DNA from: Scilla litardierei
Lineage: Eukaryota; Streptophyta; Magnoliopsida; Asparagales; Asparagaceae
NCBI GenBank assembly: GCA_030789695.1
Contig: CM061139.1
Coordinates: forward strand, 200,295,641-200,359,640
Direction: 5' to 3'
Length of the DNA: 64,000 bases
The notes beneath the pieces were generated by a model that saw only the letters and a list, made by a program, of their open reading frames with translations, was not told where the DNA came from and searched no databases. The translations under genes were made by a program, and so were the position numbers. This document shows, piece after piece, positions 55,165 through 64,000 of this stretch. Every line of letters starts with the position of its first letter. The stretch's first letter is position 1.

Positions 55165-58109
55165 GGTTTTGGTGGCGGCCCATGCAGGTCATCTTGCTTA
55201 TGCAAATACTTTAAGATCGGTTTAAATGACATTAATATCTAAGTGTACAACTAGAATAGATTTATTCTAACTTACCTCACATTGCGGTTTGTTTTGAAGT
55301 TTGGCAGGTCAACCAGATACTCACAACTGATGGTGATTTGATTTTAACTTACCTTACATTGCGGTTTGTTTTAAAGTATATATGGCAGGTCGACCAGATA
55401 CAGACGACGTCACCAACAACGACATCTTGGGTATCGTAAAGGAAATACCGGAAATTCAACCCTATATTCTCCACGAAGCTGCAGAGCCTGTAATCACTGG
55501 TATACCTGAACCTTTTCCCTCTATGTCGATTTGACACCCATCGTCTTTATTATCATTGCTAGCATATGTTATCGTGCTATAGCATGTCCACATCTTGATT
55601 TGGAAATTTTCTATCACAAAATTTGCAACGAACTATTTCCATTGAACTTCATTACCTTTTTCGAATTCTTAACCATTGCTTAGGAACTCATGTTCCATTC
55701 TTGGTTATACCCTCCCTAGTAGCCACTTTTGCTAACCGTTATAGTTATTTTCATTGGATGAACCATCTACTCATTCCATCAACCTTTCCTTCAGTTGATG
55801 ATGGCACTCATATAAATGATAATCTTCCTTCAATGGACCATGATACCGGTCAATGTGCTTGGCTAAAGTCTGTTGGATCGACCTAGCTAGACTGGGCATA
55901 AGTGATCCTAGCTTAGTCACTTCCCTGGCCGTGTCCGCTGGACCGCAAGGATGTGAATCATGATTATGTAACGCCATCGATCTTCATCATTATCACCTTC
56001 TCTTCGCTTGATGACCTTTCGATTGACCTTCTTAGAATCTTTCTTTAGTCCCCTTGAACTCTAGTTATGGAGGACAGCATTCGAATTTTGATCATCAGAA
56101 GTTCGAGTTCAACCACTGAAGCAAATCGAAGGGCCACACTGCAAGCGACTGTCCTGAGAGGAAGTCTCAGCCTTCCAACTCTGCTTAGCAACGTCAACCA
56201 ACAACAAGTGTACCAGCAGACTCGACAACAGGTGCTACCCTAAAGACGCCAAGCTTGTACCATGACGGTAGAAGAAGCTGAGGATACGGACCAAGTAATC
56301 CCAGGTACGAGATATTCCACTAAGCTACTTACTCTGTTATTTAGAGCTTGGACATGTTTCTTATCACTGTAACTGTTAAACCTCTGACTCCACGTTGGAT
56401 GGTCGAGACCGCTGGCAGTTCCCAGCGGATGCCTCCAATGTTCTATTGTGATTTGTAACCGAGGTCTTTTTGCTAAATCCATGGTGATAGAGATGCCAAC
56501 ATTTGATGTTGTTCTTGGAATGAATTGGTTAAGGACATTTCATGCCACCTTTGACTGTCGTCAAAGGAGGGTAGAGTTCAAAATACCCGACCATCTTAAG
56601 TTCAAGTTCCTCCGCGGAAGCAGATCGAAGGACGCTCAGAAGTATTCGAGGATGATACTAGAGATTTTGAGACGACCCAACCTGACGTGCCAGTGTAGGT
56701 TGTTGGCGTCTTTTCATTTTGTGCTCGTATTTCTCCTCTAGCCCATACTTCTATCTTGTACCTAATTTCTTTCCCCCAAGGGTTTGATTCATTTCCCACT
56801 GACCGCCTTTCCCCCTCTTTATTGCGTTCTGTCCGTTTCCTCTCCTCGAGCCCCGTTCCAGCCTAACACCGACGACTTCGGTGCCCCCCTTTTCTTTTTA
56901 ACCCATCTCCTTCCTCCGCAAGCCACCCCGTGGCTTTCTCTTTTCGCTCAGACATCGCCCCCTCCCCCCAGCCTCTTCCCCAAGCGAGCTCGATCAGACC
57001 TCGTGTCGCCACTCCGATCTCCGATCCGCCAGCTTCCACTTCGCTCCATCTCATAGGCCCTAGCTCCCCGACATGGATCGCCAGCCAGTCGGAGCCCTCG
57101 TCGCCGCAGATCGCCAGCCGCCGATGGCCCACCAACGACCTTGGGGTCTGTTGGGCCTAGCAGCAACCCTCACCGCCACCCTCGCTACCGCCGCTTGGCT
57201 GAGATCTTGGGAAGCCGTGATCCTTGGGCTTCTCTTGAGCTCTCTGCCTTGGGTCTCACCCACGTGGAGATCCCGTTTAGGCTTCCTCTTGCGTCTACTC
57301 CTTTTGGTGTGCGGGAAAGCGTGTTTTTGGTTGTTCATTTGTTGGGTGATGTTGGGTGTTGCAAATGTCAAGTATTGGTCTACGGAAGGAGTGATGGCGA
57401 TGAATATCGGCATGATATTGGCCTTGGGTGTTGAAGTTGGATGTAGGCCTTGTGCTTGGCTCTGGATGAGAGCATGGATCCTGCCTTATTGTGTGATAGT
57501 ATGGAGATTGACGGAAGAAATGCTGGCAGTGAGTACTGACTTAGAGTGTTGGCCTTGTACTTACCTTTGGGCGGTGATTTGGACGTTAGCATGTGGTTGG
57601 GCATTATGGAAATTGATGGTGTTGGTACCCGTGGATTAGTCGATACGTGCTATATGATGAGCGACATCTTTGATTAAGACCCAGTAGCACGAATAAACCT
57701 TATGTTCTTCCATTTATGAGGTTTAAATAGCTTGCTACTGGCTTATCACCTCAGGTTCCAAGTTCGAACAGATGTGGTCATCATAATAGCCCTCATTTTC
57801 ATGTGATTATCTCATGTTAATTTTGGACTACTTGAGAAGGCATGGTAACTATTGTAGTGATACTGGTCGGGACTAGTTACGGAAACTATGATGATGTTAA
57901 TACTTATTAGAAATATCTCTTGTTTTCTTGATGCCATTATATCACATTATATTTCATGCTATTAACAACTTATTTTCTAAATTGTAATCATTCGACTAGT
58001 TTTCCATTTTATCATTTATTTGTTTGAGCTTCTTAAATACCAGTAATTATTTTATTTTATAAAGTTTTGAGAAATTCCGAGGACGGAATTATTTTTAAGG
58101 AGGGTAGGA
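55165..58109 (+). mobile_element. Internal region 2 of E2
   Basis: This is an exact-looking repeat of 49005-51949 at +6160, with the same gag remnant (55382-55534), protease scrap, C/T-rich stretch, 188-codon ORF (57073-57639) and polypurine tract (58097-58109). Confidence 0.85.
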
Positions 58110-61100
58110 TGTAACGACCTAAAATTTCATCACTTCAATTTACCTATTTCTACATACTTTAAAAATTAATTTTTCTTTATAAATGTTCGTGAAGAATTTT
58201 ATAACAAAACTGATTTCAAAAATTCTTATAAAAATATTTTAGAGCACTAGACTTATCATATTATATTTCAGCAATTTCAGATTTTCTCAGATGCCCAAAA
58301 CATTTCTGTTAAAATTAATCTCCCAAAATTACCGTTTTGATTCAACGAATTTATTTTCTATACAAACGTCTTCAAAACGTTTTCAAACTTGTACGGTAGC
58401 ATCATATGATCATTTAGGGCTCCCCACATTAATTTCGTAATTTTCTGATATCATTTCAATAGAGAACCCGCAAACCCGCTTTCTAAACGTTTTGGCCAAA
58501 AACTAGTATTTCCGTAGCTCAAACCCTGGAACGGTTATCGTATTCGTCATCCTCGTGACGATACGGTCCCGTGGGTACGTTTTCGTAATTTTTCGGAGTT
58601 ATTTGCGAAAACGAGTTTGTATTCCTCCGCTTTGTTAATTACAATCGCTAATGACCTAATTAACCCTAATCTAACCCCATCTACCCATCCCTTGTGGTTA
58701 AATCTGAATTGGCTCAGATCTAACCCTCCCATCTAACCCCATCTACCCTCTCATCTACCCCCTCATCTACCCCCACTAATTACAATCTTGCCATTAACTA
58801 GACCTATAAATAAACCCCCTTCCCTTTTGTATTTTAACACACACAGCTTACTCTCTATCTCTCCCCGTTTCGTTTCAAACCCAGGCGCTCTCTCTTCTCA
58901 AACGAAACCGCCTGCTCCCCCTCTCTATCTCGCTCACTCTATCACTCCCGCTCTCTCTCTCTCTCCCCTCCCTCATATTCACCTCAGGCGGACACGACCG
59001 TCGCTTCGCCGCCCCCGTCCGCCATCGGAGCACTCCCCCAGCGCCACCACCGTCGCTTCCCCTCGCCCAGCAGCTCCGCCCGCCTCCGTGACCCTCCGCC
59101 GCCGCCGCTGCATTGCCGCCGTCGTGCCCTGACGAAGCCCCGAGACCTCCGTACACCGCTCAACCGCGAGCTCCTCTCCGAGCTCACTGCAGCAACCCCG
59201 GACGAACCCCCGCCTCTTCGAGCTTCCGATCCCACAGCGCCGCAGCCGCCGCCGTGAGCCACCGCCAGAGCTCACCGCCGTCACCGCCCTCCGCCGTCAC
59301 CGCCCTCCGCCGTCGCCGCCCTCCGTGCTCCGCCTCCGCCGCCTGAGCCCGCCGTCGCCGCCTGCCACGAAAACGAAAACGAAAACGAAGCAACGGTAAT
59401 AATACGCGATGGCAAACTTGTAAATATCGCGTATTTTCGTATTTTTCGTATTTTAAATAATTAATAAATGGGGTTTAAGGTTATAAATCCATAACTAATT
59501 ATACAGGGGCCAGAAAAATGAGTGACTAGTCCCAGAAAATCAGAAACGTCGAAACGAATCCATTGGCGCTAGTTTCGTCGCAATCAGGCAAGTATATTTC
59601 TCACAGTGAATTTTTAAAGGCAAAACTTAAATATGTTAAAATTCTTCTAAAATTCGTAGCTTGCAATTTTTACGTATATGTACGTCTGATAAAAATATAT
59701 GTTACAGTACTTGTAAATACGATCGTTTTGACATCTTGTTTGCAAAATTCTGACGTACGGTTTGCCCGGAATAAATCTTTGAAGATATGTTGTAATGATA
59801 AATTCTTGTTTTAAAAATCCTTTTAAAATTCGTAATCTGTGATTTTTACGTGCACTTACGTACGATAAAAATATATGTCGTAGTACTAGTGAATACGATC
59901 ATTTTGACACCTTGTTTGAAGAATTCTGATGTACGGTTTGCTCTAAACAATTCCTTGAACATATGTTTTAAAAATCATTCTTGATTTAAAATTGCTTTTT
60001 GGCTATTTAAAGTTGTTTAAAAATTGTTTAAAAATCTTGAAAAATAACTACTAGTCTTAGAAAGTATTTTAAGCTAATTTAAACTCTTTTGCTTAGTTAA
60101 AATTAGATCTTACTCGTTCTTTCATCAATTTAAGTGATCTTTATGTTTTCTTCTAATTGCTAAATCGAATCGCAAAGTGGTGAACTTTTGTGAAACTATC
60201 GTACGGACTGTTGAAAACCGAGACTGAATTGACTGAAATGGAAGATGGAACTTCAACAATATTGAATGGAAGATGGAACTTTAACAATATAGAATGAAAG
60301 ATGGAATTTCAATAATAGACAGATAGCACACGTTCTTGTGACCGACACTAGACTTGACCTGGGATTGGGGTAGTCTACGATCACAAGTGTTACAGAATGA
60401 CTGGATGCGCCATACTAAATTACCTCCAACACATTACGGGGGTTAGAACCTTGACCGTTGCCATATCGGAACGGTGGGTAAGCCGCGGAGTTGCTCCCGT
60501 CGCAGGCTGCATGTTGGTTATCTCTAGTACTCTTGGACATGGACTTATCACTAGGATAGACTGGTTATTGACTATTGTTCTAACATCTTTTCTGCAGGTC
60601 GCTACAGTGTGTTTATTAAATGCTAAATTGTCACAGGTTGCTGATAGTATTGCAAATTGTTATTGAAATTGCTACAGGTTGCAAATGGTATTGCAAATGG
60701 CTATCAATGATTTAATTGCTGCAGGTTGCAAATGTTTAACTGCTTTAACTGTTTTAACTACTTTAAACTGCTTTATCTCTTTTATTGCTCATTTGTAAAT
60801 TAAGCTTATTGCTTGTCTTTAAGTGCATCATTGTTTAAATTTAAGATGTCCAACATTTTGGTTTTGAGATTATCTTGCCGAGTAAACCTCGCTGACGGAC
60901 ATTTCATTTTGTTGTTTTACGAAATGTCCGTCAGGTATCGATAGTGAGTTCCTTGAAGACACTACTGCAGAAACCGAGCCAGTGCTCGAAGGCTACGTGG
61001 AGTATCTACCCACAGAAGACTAGACTTTTACCTTCGCGTCAGCACTTATATATGTAATTCGTGTACTTTGTTTGTATTGGCCATGCTAGGCCAAGCTGTA

Positions 61101-61324
61101 TCTTAATAATTGTACACTGGATATGTAATAATGTTGTTTGAGCTGCTTCTTAAATTTGCAAGCAAGAATCTGCAATTTTTATACAGACGCTTAGTGTGTT
61201 TAAGCCAAGGAGGAAGAAAAGAAAAAGATTCCAAAAGAAAAAAAAAGTACTCCTCCTTGTTTTAAGCACATCGCGGACCCGCTCGCGTCCTCGCTCCCGG
61301 TAGAATGGGAAGCGGGGCGTGACA
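58110..61324 (+). repeat. LTR copy 3 of E2
   Basis: This is the terminal LTR, ending GGGGCGTGACA at 61324, directly followed by the GTTTC target duplication and the E1 gag sequence. Confidence 0.93.
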
Positions 61325-61828
61325 GTTTCTCAATAGGTCCGTGTACGTGTCCTCCTTTGGCAACTCAGATGTCTCTATTTGTGGAGTGTTGATGGTATAA
61401 AGGTGGATATGATCACCTTCAAGTGAAGCATACACTCCATCTATGATGGTACCTGCACTAGAGACATTAGCCATAACAAAATCGATGAATACTTGGTCGT
61501 ATGGTTTACTTACCGTAACGGTTAGTGAACCGGTAAATCGAGCATCATCTATCATGTGCTCCAAGGCTGCTGCCAACTGTAGATCACTGAACTTCCCCAC
61601 TTGCATCCTCTTCAAAAACTCACGTGAGGGTCCCTTTAGCCTTCTAGTGAAGATATCAAATAGCGTGGAGTCATTCCACTCATGGTCTGACTCCGCCTGG
61701 AACATTTCTAACGTTCCTTCAAACCTAGACAAGGCTTCCCCGAAGGATTCTCCATCAGCCTGATAGAATGCAGTGAGATATATGTAGGATTGTATAGAGC
61801 CCGCTCGCATTTTCTTTGGAAGCACCAT
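61325..61828 (-). CDS. Gag-like protein of E1, N-terminal part (gene split by element E2)
   Basis: The gene starts at the ATG complementary to 61826-61828, 211 bases inside the 5' LTR. The first 168 codons include an aromatic FYQADGESFGEALSRFEGTL stretch and RRLKGPSREFLKRM, which look like the Ty3/gypsy Gag capsid region of Tat/Athila elements. Residues about 101-146 form a module (..VSSAGTIIDGVYASLEG..) that is repeated at the start of the C-terminal piece (44540-45784). In the present arrangement translation would run into the E2 LTR and stop at 61262. Confidence 0.7.
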
Positions 61829-62039
61829 CGCTGCAACAACTGTACCTGATCAATCAAAGTAAACAACCTGGAAAAGACGTCAGTGGTACAAAGAGAGATA
61901 AAGATAATAATAACAGGTGGTGGGAAAAAATCTCTCTCACTGTTTTTTTTTGATTTTTTTTCAATGTAATCTAATCAACCTAATTGTGACAAATTGGCAC
62001 CCAACGGGAAACACCTCCCCGGCAACGGCGCCAAAAACT
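61829..62039 (-). other. Leader of E1 between 5' LTR and gag
   Basis: This is a short untranslated leader of about 210 bases (minus strand) with an A-rich part and the primer binding site at its start. Confidence 0.7.
62016..62033 (-). promoter_or_regulatory. Primer binding site of E1, tRNA-Asp type
   Basis: The minus strand reads TGGCGCCGTTGCCGGGGA six bases after the LTR end. It is complementary over 18 bases to the 3' end of plant tRNA-Asp, the primer typical of Athila/Tat-group elements. Confidence 0.88.
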
Positions 62040-64000
62040 TGATCGCACCCCGGATACACGTCCCGAGGCGACGGTTGTAGTTTTACCGCAAGCGCACGGT
62101 AAAGTGGCGAGCGGGTATCGAACACGAGGAGGTGGTGTTGGCTCCAATCTATCCTAGGTTGGTTTGACTACGATGGTTTTATTGGTGGAGATGGTTATGG
62201 AATGATATAATGGAAATGGTGGTGGATGTCGGTGTCGATGATAAAGAAATCGGTCAAATATTGATTTAAATACAATATAATAAAAGTGGGAATTTGCCTT
62301 GCGGCGATCCTGTCACAATCGTCGGGCAAAGTATGGGGATATAAAATCAAATAAAGACGTCTAGGGCTAGGGACTCCCCACTACGGACCATCATGCATCA
62401 TTGTGAATAGTGAATCTCAATATTACTAGACTTGCGTTGAGGTGAACTAGTCGCAACTTAATGGAGAACCAAGCTCACGCTCTCGCGCTATTGCCGGTCT
62501 ATAGCAAACCTAGGTTAGGGCCCAATCTCTTGCAAACCCTAACCTAAGCCACTAGCATGAGGATCGACATCATCGCCCAATCGCTCCTCGAGCCCACTCT
62601 CGTGCAAACTCGAGTTACGATCTAGGTTGTGATAGTTCGTATTCGTCCAATCTCTTGCAAACGAATATGTGTATAGATTTACAATTAAAAATCCTAGCTT
62701 TGGTCCAATCTCTTGCAAACCAAATCTAGAGAAACCCAATTGTAAACCTAAATCGAATATCTAGGCCTTCCCATCGATTAGAATCCAATCTCTTGCAAAT
62801 CCCAAATCGATGGAAATCCCTAGCTATCCGTAGTAAATCAATCACAACCTAACCTCCTAGCAATTCTAGCAATTTGGAAATTCATTCATCACAAATATGA
62901 AATTAGATCCATAGGGTTCATCCCCAAACCCTAGAACAACAAATCTACTCTAGCATAGCAACAAGGATATGAGAATCAATAGAATTCATTGCTTGCATAC
63001 AAAAAGATAGAAAAACAAAGATTCAAATAAGAATAGAAATACTTAGCTTAGATGAAGAATTCCAATCCAAATACAAGCTTTTTGATCCAAGAGGGGGCCT
63101 AGGGCATGGCCTAACCTCTAAAATAATCCTCCCTAAAACATCTTGGGGATCCCCTCTAATGGTGGCTACAAACCCCTTAAATACTCCCCCAAAACCCTAG
63201 CAAAAAAAACCTAGAAAACCCCTCAAATTCGTGCCCAAAAACAGCCCAAACCGCAACTTTAAATCTGGGCCCAGGCCGCACTCGGCCGAGTGGAATATGT
63301 GACCCGGCCGAGTGACACTGACATGCAAATTCCAGCACTGCAGCATCAACTTGCAGAAATTCCCCAGATTTCATCCGACCTCCGATTTGCGCGTTCTTGG
63401 CGGCGTTGGAACCGTCATGAAGTCTACTATCCATAAAAAATATGAGAAAAATAATTTGATTGCTGGAATGATAGCAGATTTCAAAAGAATGAGAGGCTGT
63501 CTGAAAATCTGGGCGCTGCATGTCCTCGGCATCACTCGGTCGAGTGGCAAATGTCACTCGGTCGAGGGGCATTTGGTACTCGGGCGGACGGCTTTTGTTA
63601 CTCGGCCGAGTCGGGCTTCTGGGGCAGACTGACGGATTACAGTAAGTTGGACATTTTGGCTTGCCGTCGTCTGGGTGCCACTCGGGCGGACGGAGTCTCC
63701 GCACTCGGCCGAGTCGGCGTGCGATGCTCGGCCGAGTGCACGCTGATACATCTCTGTTGCGTGTCCGATCTGACCGGCCGAGCGGGGTCTCAATGCTCGG
63801 CCGAGTGACTCCTTCACTCGGCCGAGTGGCATGCTGAAAATGCCCAATCTTCATCTTTTCGCTCCCCCGTCGCTCCTACGACATTCTTTCTTCTTCCACT
63901 CCTCTTCCATTGCAGAATAACCCTCAAAAGGGCCATGGTTGACACTCCGGAGTGGGTGCAAATCCTCTTGATCTCACAATCGATCCAAATCGCTCCATAT
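62040..64000 (-). repeat. 5' LTR of E1 (partial, runs past the window end)
   Basis: It matches 40469-42428 nearly base for base, with about eight substitutions and a one-base A-run difference. By comparison with the other LTR it should end about 135 bases beyond 64000. It contains the same palindromic array (63275-63830) and TATTTAAGG box. Confidence 0.92.

Larger units (their letters stand above)
45790..61324 (+). mobile_element. Tandem three-LTR, two-body chromovirus-derived element (E2), TSD GTTTC
   Basis: A 15,535-bp insert is flanked by GTTTC on both sides (45785-45789 and 61325-61329). It is built of LTR (45790-49004), internal (49005-51949), LTR (51950-55164), internal (55165-58109), LTR (58110-61324). 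The period is exactly 6160 bases and I saw no difference between copies wherever compared; every predicted translation is the same in each copy. Ends TGTAACGACC..GGGGCGTGACA and the post-LTR GGTTTTGGTGGCGGCCC match the chromovirus at 33314. The internal part has only scraps of gag and protease, so it depends on another element for movement. Confidence 0.93.
40469..64000 (-). mobile_element. Tat/Athila-like element without pol (E1), minus strand, extends past the window
   Basis: E1 has a 3' LTR at 40469-42563 and a 5' LTR from 62040 to beyond 64000. About eight base differences and one indel are seen over the 1.96 kb that can be compared, so they are about 99.6% alike. Between them on the minus strand are a tRNA-Asp primer site (62016-62033), one Gag-like ORF (split by element E2), a 2-kb untranslated region and a polypurine tract (42564-42578). 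No protease, reverse transcriptase or integrase is present, so it must have been moved by another element's enzymes. It sits inside the chromovirus chromodomain. The left target flank is GCTAC (40464-40468); its partner lies outside the window. Confidence 0.88.

Noticed and set aside
45790..61324. A satellite array or host segmental duplication
   Set aside because: The repeat begins and ends with LTR termini, has polypurine tracts and is bounded by a 5-bp target duplication, so it is a retrotransposon array.

Overview
This window is plant nuclear DNA, most likely from a flowering plant and probably a eudicot. The evidence is one intron-containing receptor kinase gene set in layers of plant-type LTR retrotransposons (Ty1/copia with initiator-tRNA-Met and short-LTR types, Ty3/gypsy chromovirus with a chromodomain, and Tat/Athila-like elements with a tRNA-Asp primer site), a LINE fragment and a small hAT transposon. 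I cannot name the species. I saw no tRNA, rRNA, CRISPR or bacterial-type operon.

Layout. 1-3501: 3' part of a Tat/Athila-like element on the + strand (end of its Gag-like gene, a 255-bp tandem duplication, polypurine tract, 3' LTR), followed by an LTR fragment (3502-4027) that it probably inserted into. 4028-8926: gene-free AT-rich DNA with a 724-bp solo LTR (6893-7616, target duplication TGAAT). 8927-12288: the only host gene, a seven-exon G-type lectin S-receptor-like kinase whose spliced frame is intact (833 codons). 12738-23007: a copia (SIRE/Maximus-like) LTR split by two nested insertions. The first is a hAT element (12842-18519, 8-bp target duplication), itself split by a young copia element with one intact 1374-residue polyprotein (12874-17785). 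The second is a palindromic gypsy element (19597-22594) with inverted LTRs and a shared 5-bp target duplication. 23008-28492: a decayed copia element carrying two solo LTRs (23435-25223 and 25982-26485). 28644-29618: another copia-type LTR; then a LINE reverse-transcriptase fragment and quiet DNA.

The right half is a four-deep nest. A short-LTR copia element (31521 onward) has its gag broken by a Tekay/Del-like chromovirus (33314-40468). The chromovirus is broken at its chromodomain by a Tat/Athila-like element with no pol gene (40469 to beyond 64000, minus strand). That element's Gag-like ORF is broken by a 15,535-bp unit with three 3215-bp LTRs and two 2945-bp internal regions (45790-61324, target duplication GTTTC). 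The Gag-like frame is continuous when the last insert is mentally removed.

The points most worth following are: (1) the palindromic retrotransposon, which looks like the product of a snap-back template switch at an 11-12 nt microhomology; (2) family-specific palindromic words clustered just upstream of the core promoter in six unrelated LTR families, with a seventh cluster truncated; (3) two intron-like GT..AG segments in the chromovirus; and (4) the tandem three-LTR element built from a pol-less derivative of a Tekay-like element. All boundaries come from reading the sequence by eye; no alignment or database search was run.
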